In this document: positions 22,101 to 35,100 of the stretch, piece by piece | Layout: each line of letters begins with the position of its first letter | How positions within the stretch are numbered: position 1 is the stretch's first letter | Source: Theristus sp. LFF4_11 | Lineage: Eukaryota; Nematoda; Chromadorea; Monhysterida; Xyalidae | Direction of reading: 5' to 3' | Assembly: GCA_030248135.1 (NCBI GenBank) | Contig: JASANC010002606.1 | Span: 56,523 to 120,522, forward strand | Length of the DNA stretch: 64,000 nucleotides | Translations under genes and position numbers: made by a program | The notes under the pieces: generated by a model | Seen by the model: only the letters and a program-made list of their open reading frames with translations | Databases searched by the model: none | Told to the model about the DNA's origin: nothing

Positions 22101-25100
22101 CAGCGACCACCACCGCCAACACCACAATCGGTGAGGCGTATATTTTTTTCACCTTTCGATTGATCAAGTTTGCAAAACGGTTGTTTGTTGTACGAGAACT
22201 CAGCAAACAGCGTGTGCAATGTTTCAGACAGCTGCGAGTCGCCGTCAGCACCAACAACGGCGATCACGCCACTCACACCACCACCGGGCTCAGAAGCAGC
22301 GAGCGAGCCAGCTGTCGATTTGGCAGTGTCAGTGGCGCAGACAGTGTCAGCCGCAGACGCAGAGGCAAGCGAGCAGCCGTCGCCAGCACCGGCCAACATG
22401 AGCCACTCGCAGTTCCTGTCCGAGGTGGCCGCTGCGTTGGCCGAGAAAGTGTCACAGTTGCTGCCGTTGATACAAAGCGCCGAGCATGCTCACAACACCG
22501 CCCGTGTCGGCGCCACCACCGCAACGCACGAAACACACGCAGCTCAAATCGCTGCCGATCAACAACGTGCGTTCGGTGTTGTGTTTCTGTCTTTGTATTT
22601 TGCTAGCTGAAGCTTATTGGCTGCTTGCTGACTGGTTTGTAGTAGTTTGATTGTAGCAGACACAATGCGAAAATGGTTGCAGGAAGACAGAATGTTTTCG
22701 CGATGACAGTGAGATGGAGTGTTTTTTTTCATTTCGCGAACCGCAGGAACTCCGATAAAACAGGAACAGCGTATCAAACAGAGACCTTTACAAAATAAAA
22801 CCGCAAAAAAAGAAAGTGTTGTGTTGCACGGTTGCAGCGAGCGGCATCAACATCAATGCAGCGTTGTTGTCTGCAGTCGAGAGCGAGCTATCGGCCGTGC
22901 AGAGTGCATCCGGCACAGACGCCGCGTTGACGTTCAACACTGCACAGCTGCAATCACTGGTGCAAAGTGTCGCAGCACAACAACAACACCTGCATGCGCA
23001 ACTCTGCCAACAAGCACCACACCCTGTGCCGCCAGCAACTGCTGCAAACACCACCACAAGCACGGCAACCACCACCGACAGCAACGACGATCCCGTTGTC
23101 ATTTGTCAAATTCCAGCGAGTGAAGCCGAGAAATCTGGTCCATCGCCGCATCATGTGCAGAGAACTGTGAAAGCAGAGCAGCCTGCTGAGATTGAAGTTG
23201 AAATGGACGAGGAGGGAGAGGACGCCATTGAGATATTCGATGTTGATGAAGACACCACTGAGGTGCTGTTTTCATGAATTTACGTATTTTTTTGAATTTA
23301 CTATGAAAACTGCGTAAATTCATTTTATTCAGTTTATTATAAAAAAGTGAGTTGTGTTGTTACAGTGAAACGGTCGTTTTTACAAATGATCAATGACGGC
23401 TACAAAGACGCACTGCCCAGTTGCGGTTGTTTTCATCGTTGCATTGCAGGTTGTGTCGGCGACCGATTTCAACGCCGAGGCTGCCGCCGCGATTCTGAAG
23501 GTGCTGAAGGGCGAAGACATCAGTGTGCCAGCAACTGAGCAACACGCAGCGCAGCACTCTCGCAAGGAAACGGCGGATGCAACCGGCAAAGAACGGGCGC
23601 AGACGCGGGGCGCACGCGACCCACGTGACCGGTATGCGCCGGCGGTTTCTTTTACTTTTCTTAATCTTTGTTTGTAAGTAAATTATTATATTTTTTAGGT
23701 TCTCCGACTGAATGCGTTTGCATACATTAGACAGCAGACCAGTTACAAACTTTATGAGGCACTTCAAAACAGCGTTAGGTGACCAGGCCCCATTTAGGGA
23801 ACTCTTAACCAATTTTGAATTCCCGCGTCATGCATGCAACTGCTTACCTATCTATCTATGTACGCATTGAGTCTCGGGACCAAAATAAAAGATCATACCA
23901 CAATTGACCACGTTTTCAATTCCTGACTTACTTTGCCGCAGGCGACGGCGAATGCCGCGAGAGCCGGACGCACCCGCACTTATGGACACCGAAACACAGA
24001 TCGATTTTTGTGCGTTTGTTTTTTCAAAGCCCATTGAAATGTGTGAGCAGCTGCAGTACAGGGATGTAAGCAAAACACGCAGAGGCAGGCTGTGTTCCCA
24101 AGAGGGGCGATGCAAATCTTTTGTCCGCGTCCTTTGCGGTTGAGCGCACTCTGTGCATGACACGAGGTGAACAGATATCTGAGTGCTGTACAAGGTTGCT
24201 GATGGTTTGAGTATTGTTCTGGACAACACACCACCACTGAGCAGCACGTTCACTCACAGACAACAGTGATCTGCACTTGAAGCCGATTGGCAGCAATCGA
24301 TATGCGGCCGAGCCTGAGATCAAGGATGCGTTCGGGCTCATGTGGTGCGGTGCACGGGGCACGCACGGCGTCAACAGCGGCAAGGTGGCGTTCCAAGTGA
24401 AGGTCGGCGCAGCGTCCTTATTGTCATTGCTCTTTCACTGTGCGTTTCTTTTGTTTGCAGCAGTGTGTCTGTGCCATCAGCATTGATTGCTTGCAGCTGC
24501 TCGAAGCACTGCCATGCAACATTGCGTTCGAAGACCCCAACGGCCACCACGATCTGCGTGTGGGCTGGAGCGCCCGTCGCGGCCAGCAGCCGCCACTCGG
24601 CGAGGCCTCTCACTCGTACGCGTGCTGCGCGTGCGCCAGGAAGGCCACCAACAGTAAATTCGTGCAGTTCGGCAAATACTTCGAGAAGGCTGATGTGGTG
24701 ACGTGCTGTCTCGATTTGGACGCTCATCAAATCAGCTACTGGCTGAACGACGAGTGCTTGGGGGTGGCGTTTGAGCGGCTGCCCTCGCAACCGACCGTGA
24801 AAGCGGAGCCGATCGAGGGTGACAGTGAAGCGCACGAGCACGGCGACGACGCTGCACTCGGCTGTCACGTCGACGAGCACGGCCGCTTGCTCTGGTACCC
24901 GCACGTCGCCACGCGCAACTATCGATTTGAACTGAACTTTGGCCAACAGGTTATTTTCACAAAAGACGTTCATTTTGTTGCGCTACTTTTGTTAGTTGTA
25001 GCTTGATTGTTGATGACGTTCACGGCGTGTGCTGATGTTCATACGATTTCATCTCAGGGCCCGTGGTTTGCGTTGCCTGACGGCTTTGCGATGTTGAACG

Positions 25101-27246
25101 ACGTGCCCCCGGAGCACCGCGTGCGCAGCACCAGTCAACCGCCACTGAAGAAAAATCAGTGCACGGTGAGCTTGGTGGTTGCAGCAAGCATTCACGAATC
25201 AACCACACTGTGTCGATGTGGAGGTGCTTTGTAATTCGGCCTGCTGAACAAGAGATGCAGCAGTGGGCTGGTCTCACTAGTGGTGCCTGTGAGACTCAAA
25301 CTGTGCCAATCTGATTGCCATTTCTCAGGTGCTAATGATGGTCGGCTTGCCAGGTGTCGGCAAGACCACCTGGGTGCGTGAGTATCTCCGTGAGCATCCG
25401 AACGAACAGTGGACTCTGATCAGCACTGACGTCGTCATGGACATGATGAAGGTGCCCATTGCTGCCACTGTCATCTCAATCCATGTCTGTTGCACTTTTG
25501 GCACAGCTTAGTTTCTTGCAGTTGAACGGTCAACCACGTCACAAAGTGCACAGCAGCCGATGGGACGTGGTGATGGGCATGGTGGCAAAGGCCATGAACA
25601 GACTGCTGAATCTCGCTTGTCGTCGCAAAAGGAATTATATTATTGATCAGGTGCTTTGCCTTGGAATTGTTTTCACAACGTCTTGCATGTATTTTGACAC
25701 CTAAACTCAAATTGCTAAGTCTGCAGCCAATAAATTAGAGGTCTGATAAAACTGTCCCAAACTGGCTGTCAACAGCAATGAAAATGCAGGAAACAAATGT
25801 AACCAGCCTGCAAGCACTACTGTTCTCAATTGTTGTTCTCATTCACCGAATCACCACCACTGCAGACGAATAGCTCGCTGCACGCACGTCGACGCAAGCT
25901 GCTGCCATTCCGTGAGTTTCGTCGGATCTGCGCGCTGATCGTGCCGAGTGATGAGCAGTTTGCGATGCGCAGAATGCGGCAAGAGCAAGAAACGGGCACA
26001 ACGATGCCGCCGGAAGCGATGCTCGAGTTGAAAGGTTGAACGTGCTGCTTCTGGTCAGCTTGATTAGCTGGCGAGCTTTGCTGAACTTTTTATGGAATAT
26101 GGATTGGCTCGTTCATTTCGCAAATGACGCTCTAGCTTATTAGCGAAGCCAAGCTAACCAGTGAGTTGCAACAAAGTGCGAGCTGGTGCTGCTATGCCTC
26201 ATGCTGTTGACTGTTTGTGCGTGTTCAGGTCTACTGGCAATCCCGTCGACACAGTACGAGCCATACATCGACGAAGTGTGTTACATCGAACCGACAGAGG
26301 ACAAATTGGACGAGGCACGAAAACTGGTCGAAAAATACAACCAGGAGGGCCGTCCGTGGTACTCGCACAGGCACGGCTATCGATTCGGTTTTGGCGGTGA
26401 AAACTTTGGAGGGGTTGCTGGGGGAAAGGACGGCGCCGGCAAGCAGGCGAAACGAAATGCAAAGAGAGACAGACAGCGAAATGGTGAACGGGTGAATGTG
26501 GACGGCGCTGATGGCGACGGCGACGCGGTCATCGATGAACCGTATGTGCCGATGCCGCTTGAAGAAGGTGCGAGCAAGCTTTTGTGGTTCTTTTTCCTTG
26601 GACGTTTCCTGAACATAGACTGATTCTTTTTCCACATAAGTTTGTGCTTTTGCTGTATCACACCGAACCGAAATGTGTGTGTTGTGATGGAAAAATTGAC
26701 GGGCAGCGTTTGTAACTGATTTCATGTTTGTGTGATCAACAAAGCTTTTGCCGGGCGTTGTTGCAGACGCAGAAGTGTCATCGGTTTTGATGGACATGGA
26801 CAACGAAGCGAATGCGCTGGTGCCTGCGATGCCTGTGATTGCGGTTGAGGCAAATGGTGAGCTGGCAGCGCACGTGTCTGGGACGCTGACGCCAGCAGCC
26901 ACCGAGTACGTGCCAGCCACAGCCACCACGTCGTCACCGAGCGGTCACGGCCGCACAAGTGCGCCCCAGAGCAGCGCCGGTTGGGCGACCACGTCCGCCG
27001 TCACTGGCTGGGGGCATGCTGGCTTTGCTGCATCGCTTGCTGCTGCCAGGTCTGTCTGCTTGTACTTTGCTTCTGCGACGTGTTTTTTTATTAATATCAT
27101 TGTTCAGCTGTGTTTCTTGTTGCAGAGCGGCCACAGAAACGCCAAACAGCAACAGTGACTCGGCAACACCAACGCCGACCGAAGTGACACCGGAGGCCAC
27201 GAACACACCAGCACAGTCTGCTGAAACTGATGTTGATCAACAGTGA
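19185..27246 (+). CDS. hnRNP U homologue with two SAP domains (nuclear RNA/DNA-binding protein)
   Basis: Exons: 19185-20949, 21050-21190, 21294-21386, 21519-22130, 22228-22575, 22747-22770, 22838-23262, 23450-23631, 23942-24042, 24260-24402, 24497-24949, 25058-25165, 25329-25451, 25522-25650, 25866-26034, 26229-26567, 26767-27049, 27126-27246. Phases close over 5559 bases (1852 residues), against about 825 in human hnRNP U. Domains: SAP 1 (about residues 35-78, LDLLPVSRLKAELIARNLNA), SAP 2 (about 263-306, LDLLPVSRLKDELKARNLPL), a long charged and Ala/Thr-rich middle, SPRY (about 1200-1465: MYNSDLHLK, FGLMWCGARGTHGV, YRFELNFGQ), then the family's kinase-like P-loop domain (Walker A GLPGVGKTTW, 1471-1480; RRKRNYIIDQTNSS). 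The C-terminus has almost no RGG repeats. Start is the first in-frame ATG; an upstream exon is possible. The start of exon 4 (21519) is the least certain edge. Confidence 0.93.
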
Positions 27247-27502
27247 ACCCCAGAAGAACAATTCCGCGTTTGCGGCGCTGATATTCTCGTTGTTGAAATC
27301 CATTTACAGAATATGCTTTCAATCTATTTGCTTTGCGAATTTTACTACGAGTAGTTTAAAAAACGTGTGATCCTGCTTGTTGCTTTTCCTTTGCTGTTGA
27401 AAAAACGGCTGCAGCTTGTTATCCCATGTATTCATGTTGTTAAAAGATGTATTCTGTCTGTCTCAGTCGTGTTATTTATGACTGGTTCAAATTAACATAA
27501 AC

Positions 27503-27508
27503 AATAAA
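27503..27508 (+). terminator. Poly(A) signal AATAAA of the hnRNP U gene
   Basis: AATAAA lies 257 bases after the stop codon at 27246 and before the next gene's start at 27668, followed by an A run. It is the first canonical signal after the stop. Confidence 0.5.
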
Positions 27509-27667
27509 AAAAAATCGGTCGGCATGAAGGAAGTCTCGCTCGGATATCGCTCCTGAGCATTTCCACGGTTTGAAATGCTCGTTCTTGAATTGATGCGTTT
27601 GTGTGGACGAATCGCAGTTGGCCGACGGAGTGCATTGGTGATCGAGTTACAGGCTTCAATCGGCACA

Positions 27668-28553
27668 ATGATTCGAGCGCTGCGTCAATGCTGCGTTGAT
27701 TGGCTGCACTGCGCCCGAGGTTGGTGACGTTTCAAGTCTTATACGAAACATGATTTGTCTCAAATGTTGCCGGTCGGGTTGCTGTCTAAACAGACGTTGC
27801 CGCTGTGATAGTAGTGCCGGACTGCAGGTTTTGGTCTTCGGCCGGAGCTTGTGCTGCTGCCGTGCGCGTTTCCGATGCCCTCGGCGCAATCGCCAACCTC
27901 AATCGACGTTCTCGGGGCATTCCGAATTCTCTGGGGTGTGCCGAAACACAAAACCTCGCGACGTGAGTGTGCGCCAACAATGCACACTGCAGGGTTGGCT
28001 TGACAATGATAGGACGTTTTCGTGCCAAACCTAGTCGAGGCACGGTTTTGAAAAAAGGAGATCAGTCTGTACAACGTTCATTTTCAGCACGACTCCGAAC
28101 AAGACGCTACGCTTACACTCGTGTACTTCAGCCAAAGAACAGCCTGGTGTCATGTCAGACATGTGGGCGTGAACACGAAATGCACACGATTTGTGGTCTG
28201 TTGCGCTTACGATGTTCAAAACTCAAACTGCCTTGCGCATGCTCACAGTGGGGTGGAGTAGCTGCAGTTGCATGTCGGTTGGATACAGCAAAAATGCAGC
28301 ATCTGAGAAAGTGACTTTTACTGCAGGCTATTGTTACGAGAAAGTTCGTCAGTTGACGTTGAAGATCAAGATGAAAATGATGGACTATGACCCTTACGAA
28401 GGCGAAGTGCAAGATCGCGAGTTCAGGGTGAAGTTCAAAGGTGAACAGGCGCAGCCAGACGATGCAGAATACAAGGTGCTCGAGTTAGATGAGGACAGAC
28501 CCGGTTGGTTCAACCGGCGACTGAAACAACAATGGCGGACGCCTGATGAATGA
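27668..28553 (+). CDS. mrpl-32: Mitochondrial large-subunit ribosomal protein bL32m
   Basis: Four exons (27668-27719, 27828-27962, 28088-28195, 28327-28553) join in phase to 173 residues, close to the family's usual length. The protein starts MIRALRQCCVDWLHC, a likely mitochondrial targeting region. It has the WGVPKHKTSR segment that begins the mature family core and a zinc-ribbon CX2CX9CX2C (SCQTC...TICGYCYEKV), with all four cysteines present. It ends with RPGWFNRRL, matching the conserved RPSWF-type tail of animal bL32m. It acts in the mitochondrial ribosome at the tunnel-exit side of the large subunit. It lies 420 bases downstream of, and co-directional with, the hnRNP U gene. Splice edges are inferred from phase and similarity; no single frame covers the first two exons. 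Confidence 0.88.
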
Positions 28554-28680
28554 TTGGCTGTCAGTTATTGTTTTCAGAAACCAGTTTGGTCTCTGTGTTT
28601 CAGTCGGTGATTATTTCTGTGGCTAGTTGTCTGTTTAGTGTTTGCAATCCTAATCATTGAATTGAAATCAATGTATGCTG

Positions 28681-28686
28681 TTTATT
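28681..28686 (-). terminator. Candidate poly(A) signal of the DLC-type gene
   Basis: TTTATT on this strand reads AATAAA for the minus-strand gene, about 500 bases after its stop at 29182. I noticed no closer canonical signal. If used, the 3' ends of this gene and of the bL32m gene overlap. Confidence 0.3.
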
Positions 28687-28698
28687 CATAACGATCAC

Positions 28699-28704
28699 AA
28701 TAAA
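28699..28704 (+). terminator. Poly(A) signal AATAAA of the bL32m gene
   Basis: AATAAA occurs 146 bases after the stop at 28553. It is the first canonical signal downstream on this strand. Confidence 0.5.
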
Positions 28705-29181
28705 AATCGGATCTTCGACCGATCTATGTATATGACATATATGTAGGTAAAACAACGGACAACGGTGTGAAATGAAAAATAAATAAATCAACAGTGGCGA
28801 CAGCTAGAAGAAGTAAATAGGTGAAAATCATGATTTGTAACAATGGAAAGGTCCATGAATCAAACATAATGTCAAAAAGCTGTCATTCTGTATGCGTGGA
28901 TTTTGCTACCTCGGTTAATAATTCACGGTTGTGTGGAAGAACGCAACACTTAATGCATCACTTGATCGGATATTATACAACAACAAGAAATGGTCGATTA
29001 CAGTGGTACGTTTTGTTTGACAACAACCATTTTGGATCACGAGATGATCAAAAATATGTATGACGGTGGTGCGTAGTGAACAGAGACACGGGGGAAGCAA
29101 CAGTGAACATCGGGATGTTGACGCTGAGTGCTGCGGTGCTCGCTGCAAGCAGTGCTCCGCTCTCAAATGCGTGGATTTCTA

Positions 29182-32100
29182 TCAAAGTTTCGTCTCCGGC
29201 CCGTCAGCCGATTGGCGGAATGAGTCACGCAGTCTGGCCACTTGCCTCGCGCACAAATGACCGAATATTCGGTTGTACCACGCTTTGCCGCGACCCCTGT
29301 AACATTCGTGAATAAATGTCATTAAAAATGAACAGTTGCAGTGAACAATGCAAACGCAGTGACGCTGCGTGATGCCGCCTGACTTCGTGTCCAGCCGCGC
29401 AATGTACGTCAGCCGACTGCGACCGGCGCCTAGCGGTGACGGCTCCACCAGGAACCTGGACGCAAGGCAGAACGCCCTAAGACCGCCGATCAGAGGCGCG
29501 GCGTCAACGGACGTCTCGACGAGCGCACAGCCGCCACGCAACTCGGCCACGTTGTCGCGCCACAATCTGAAATGGTTTTCTAGAATTTCACGGTCCGTGA
29601 CCATGACAGATCAGTGGTTGGTATGTTTACTGTCAGTGCGTCATGCGTGGTGTGCAATGGAGTGATCGGTTGAGTACATTGTGCAGAGCAACCTGACGAC
29701 ACAGTAGTCACGTGTCGGGTGTGGCGGCATGTCGTTGACGACGTACTGGAACAGCTCACTGTCGTCCGACAGCCGTTGCAGCACCTGCTGCTTGATGACG
29801 CTCTCGTCCCAGACGTCTCGTTCGCTGAAACGTGCTCAAGCTGATTAGTCTCAGCTCACCAATGATCACAGCCGTTCGACACATGCTTACCGAAGCACTC
29901 TCACTAGCAGCTCTCGTGGCGGTGCATCAATGTCCGCCCAGCAACGCCACAGACGCAGTGGATGCGAATCACTAGCCAACTTTTTCGAGCTGATTTCGAC
30001 GCCGTCGCTAGCGCCCTCCGTGAACCAGCGTTTCCAACCGTCGCGGTGTTCCTGGGAAACGGCGCAATATTAGATGAATGAGTTGTGCAAATCGTATGGG
30101 TACATTGAAGGTCTATTCAAACGTGTGTCGAAGCGAAATGATCTGACTTGTTTTATAAACACCCGCGTCATACAAGAGGCAGCAGAGCTTGGGGGATCAA
30201 CCGAACCAATGTTTCAGAGCACATGACGTTTGTTTGGTTCGGCTCGTCCGAGACACCTGCTGTACCTGGAGCAGCGTGTTGATGCACGTGGTGAGATATG
30301 CGTGGTGTGTGCCGCGTGGCCGTCCAAGGTCGCACAGAGGCAGCGGCTGTGCGTTGTAGCAGTCGACCAGCGGGTTGCCGTAGCGTTCGTACGGACTAGA
30401 GGAGACAACGAACAAGCGTTTGCACTCGGCGACCATCTGCGTCAGACACGACTGCGCCGCCGCCGTTTCACGGAGTTCCTTCTCGCCGGGCAAGCCAGCA
30501 GCGCCGGCGATTGTTTTGTGGCGCCTTGTCGGTGAGATGCACTGTGCGCGTGTGCTCAGCTGGAACAGCGACGGCGCAAAGCAGACCGCCAGATTCTGGG
30601 CGCTCATCTGGTTGCTCTTGGCGTGCAACGCGACGTCACGCAGGAAGTACAGCAGCGTGTGCAGCACCTCGCGGTTTTCGTCCGGCAACAGAAGTATCGC
30701 CTTTTGCAACGCTTCGAGGCGTTGCTCGTTTGGTAGATCTGTCAAGACGTTTTCCATTCAATTGCGTTCAATTCTGAACCACTCAACCGAACGCATTTGA
30801 CTTACATAAGTGAATGCCGATAAAAGTCTCGGAGAGTTTATTGGTGAGCAACGGTTCAGGCAAGTCACGGAAGTATTGTTTCACCATGTCGGCTGCATCA
30901 TATGCCTGCTCCGTACGGAATGCCACATCTGCAAACAAAAAGGCACATACGGAAATAGTAGAAAAAGGTCTGTAAATTTAACTGAATAGGAGTTCAATGA
31001 AGAACCAACCGAACACGGTGGTGTCGCACTGCTGTTTCAACTTTTGTATACGAGATCGAACACCTGACTTGCGGAATATGCCATGCGCGTCGGGCGCCTG
31101 TTCGCGCAGGAAGTGCATTGCGTACAGAATGCAGTGCGGCAGTGGCAGGCCAGTGCGCTGCGCGATCACGTGCAGTGGCACGCCAAACACTTGACGATCT
31201 GCAAAATGCGATTTGCGTGCAAAAACGCATGCAACACTGATCGCTAATCGGTGAAAAACAAAACAAATTTCAATGCATAAAGCAATCTTCAATCCGACTA
31301 GCAACCTTTTGTCTGTTTCTGATCGGGGTTTTTGATCTTGCGCAGCAGGCGCTGCACACCCCAGTGCCAACCGGAGCGCGCATTGTTCGCGCCGGGCGTG
31401 TGCCGCTCCATCATTGCCGTCAATTTCAGCAGCGCGTACTTTCGCATCGTTATCAGCTCCGGCACAGAGAGACTGTCCAACGCGTCGAACGCATCGACGG
31501 GCTGTGCCTGCGGTGGTCGGTCACTGTCGCGCAGGCAACCCGTCCATTTGCCACCCATCATCGAACGACGACCGGGACCGCTGAAAAACGTACAGTCATT
31601 TTGTGCACTTGTGGCACAGCTTGAAAGCACAGCACACTGACTCTTTTTCCATTGTCAAAACCTCAGCCAATTTACAGCCGTACACCAACCACACACACGC
31701 GAACACCAAAACCTACCTAGGCGACCTGGATAGGCTCGATCCGACACCCGAGTCTCTTCGTTCGGCAGCTTGCGGATGTTGACCGGTCCGTGGACTGTCC
31801 GTGTCCGAGCTGTCCAAACTCGAATGCGACTGCTGGGGGCGTGGCGAGAGCGACTTTGTGGTGCCCGTGTTTGTTGTGCCGCTGTCGCCGGCGGCGATTT
31901 TCACTTGCAACGAATTCGGCGTCACGTGACGACGAGCCGCTGCGAAGTCCGGTGAGCTTTCTTCGTCTGAAAATTGAAACAACGGTGGAATTTCCAAAGA
32001 ATCCCCAACACAATCTGAAAGAAGCTGTCAGTGTCAGCGAACACAGCTTTAATGCGGCCTATTGATTGGCCGCATTTGAATCAGCAGAAGTGTGTGACAT

Positions 32101-35100
32101 TGACAAGCACCAACCAGCAGCAGCGAGCACGTCCGTCAACGAGCGTCGTTCGTGCGACTGTGGCGACGGCGACGGCGCTGGGGCGACCGCGGAGCCACGA
32201 CGGAACGTGGGAGCCTGCGCGTGCGCGGCCGGGCCGATGCTGGTGCTGGTGCTGTTCGGGAAGCGACGCACGAACACGCGCTCAACGTTGCGGTTGCGGT
32301 CGACGTACGTCAACGTACGTTCGCTGCTCTCGAACTCGCACGCAGCGTCGTGGCTCGCTGAATCCGGACTGCCGACATCCGAGAAGACGCGCCCGAATCG
32401 TTTGCTCAAATCACCGGGGGTGGTGCGCATGCTGCCGCTTTCGTCGCCTGAAGAACAAGCAACTTTTGGCTTTTCAGTTAGTTTGGAGTTGTTTCGTTTG
32501 GTGATTGAATGCATAATTTCAACCCCCATTTTCCTGTTCGTTGCACTGTTTCGCTTGCTCTGACAGGTTTTCAAGCCCACACGATGAGAAATTCATGCCG
32601 AAAGAATGAATGAAATAAATAGTTGTATTGTTTATTTGTGCAAGCTTCTGTCCCACGCGTGCCTGAGTCCTAAAACAACACGATCAATTTAATTTTGCTG
32701 TTTCATATTTACACCATCGCAACGTGCAATACACGTCTTGTTTGCGGCGGCGTGAATTTCCCATAAAATGTATCAATTGACAGCTGTATGCAAATAAACA
32801 ACACGAAACTAAGTCATCTTTGTTTGTTCAGTTGGTTTGGTGGCATGTAGCACGTGAAATGAGTATGTATGAAATCCACTTTGATATAAAACGTCAACGT
32901 CGACGCATTTTTAAAAGCATGCCAACCTACCGATGAGCGAGTGCTGTCGTAAAGCTGGTGGTGACGATGACTGCGCTTGACCCTGGTGCATCAGAATGGG
33001 ACTGCTGATCTCCAAGTGTCCCCCTCGGCTGTGTCTCCGTCTCACTGATGCTCGTATGTCCATGCGCCGCATCAGCGCCTTCGCTCGATCCTTGATGCGT
33101 TCGCTTTGCGAGCGTTGCAGTTTGTTGTTGCCTGGAAAACGTAATTTTGATGATGCTACGCTGCTGACCAGACGGCTAGTACCAGCAAGTGGGCAACACG
33201 GCTAGTGTAGCTGCTTCGCTGATCACCGACTCAATGACTGCGAGCTCGCGAACCTGCTGCCGGGCCAGTCTGCGGCTGGTAGAGGCGTGCGTGGGCGTGC
33301 GCATGCCGGTGTGCCCTCTGCGCGGCCACCACCGAATGCAACAGCTCTTCATCCGGTTCGTCCGTGTGCGGCACCGTGTCGTAAATCACCGGCGCCCGTT
33401 GCGCGTTCTGTTTGCGTAAACTTGCACTTTCCAGCGACTGCGTGTCGACGATCACGTGGCTCGTTGGAGAGCTGCAAACAAAGCAATGTGGGATCGAGGC
33501 TTGTTTGAGCAGAAACGCTGTTGGTGGGGTGGGCCAACGCTTAGTGGCAAACGACACTATTTGCGCATCGGTGTGAGCCTGTTGCGATTTGTGCGTGCGT
33601 GCCTTTCTGCGAGTGCCCCTACCTGGCCTGCTGCTGTTGTTTCGTGAGCATTGCAGCCTCCATCTGCTCAGCAATGCGCGACCAAGTGCGTGACTTGCGC
33701 TGGTATCTCCACTGAGCGCTCAACGCCACCGTGTGTTCGTCCACGACGTCGTCCTCATCCAAGTTCTCGTCGATGGCGCCCGTGTTTGCCGCGGCGGCTG
33801 CCTGCAACGCAAACTGAATCACGCGCTTCCAGAAACTGAGACAACAGCACAGTTCTGGATTCGCCTGATTTCTAGCAATTTCTAATTTCTCTAGCAATCG
33901 GCGTTAGACCGCCAAATGAAAATTCCAGAATCCAGATTTGATACATGACTCCAAACAAATAGCACTCGACTAGGTTTTCAGCTCATTCGTTAACAAAAGT
34001 CAAAAACACAGAAACACAACCCGTTTGAAGCAGCGCGCAAATAAAACTCAGATTTCAGGTTATCACTCATAATCACCTTCATATCTGTCGTTTTTTTTCA
34101 TTAAATCCATGTGCTCTATTTGCTCCATACTATTTTTTACAGTGTCTCATCTGGGACTCCGCAAATCCAACATCAGTCAACTAATTTTAGACCACAAATT
34201 GCAGACGTCTATTGGAGCGCACCTGATGCTGATGTCTGTAGACAACGCGGTTGTGCAGTGCAACACAACGGTTCAATGTGTCCAGCCGACGGAACAACGC
34301 CTGCAGCGAGTCTGCGTCCAAGAACTCGTGGTCCTTCGATACGGACGCGATGTCAAACGGCAATCGGCCTTCTGCAATTGCAGTACAACTTGTTTAAGGT
34401 GTTTCCACCATCATTGGCAGCATGTAATCCGTTCCGTTCCAAACGGACCGATTGAGCGAAGCGTAAATGTTCAGCAATCACCGAAGCAACGCGCTGACCT
34501 TCATACATTTGCGCGTACTGTGGAAAGCCAGCTGCACGCAGCCACACGCACGCTTCCGTTGAGTCCAATTCTGCAAATAAAACATGATTTGGCTGAACTC
34601 GGTTGCATTGGTTGTCTGTCAAACGTAATTTTCGAAACGCACAATGACAAATGTCGGAGACACCGCCAAGCATGTTAGCAAACAAAGGCAGCAATAATGA
34701 ATAAATTAGTAGGTTTGGAATTACGTGTGGTCTGTTGGAAGTGACAATATAAAATGAAGAAAACACATAAAATGAAATATTATGAAAAAGCGCTAGTTGC
34801 TGAGCTTCAAAATACAAGTTGTATTATTCTGGATGAAATACATTTGTATAATGGTGCAAAATAAAATTCAACAAAAGTATGGCGATCAACATTTGCAGCA
34901 CGGTCAGTTGCACTAATGCAACCTGAACTGAAACCCAGGCGCGGCCAAACGAACGAAATCCTGCACTTTGAACGTGTATCCTTTTGCAAACACAACGACG
35001 ATTCACACACACAGACACTGTAGCCTCGACTTTTCACGATAATACTTTTCGAACTCCAGTCTTAGTCGCTCACCTCACACAGACACGCACTTTTAAAGAT

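Noticed and set aside
33802..33840. Acceptor at 33835 (TCTCAG) for the exon after the SAM domain
   Set aside because: It puts the exon in the wrong phase and gives an early stop. The acceptor before 33801 (GTTGCAG) restores the frame.
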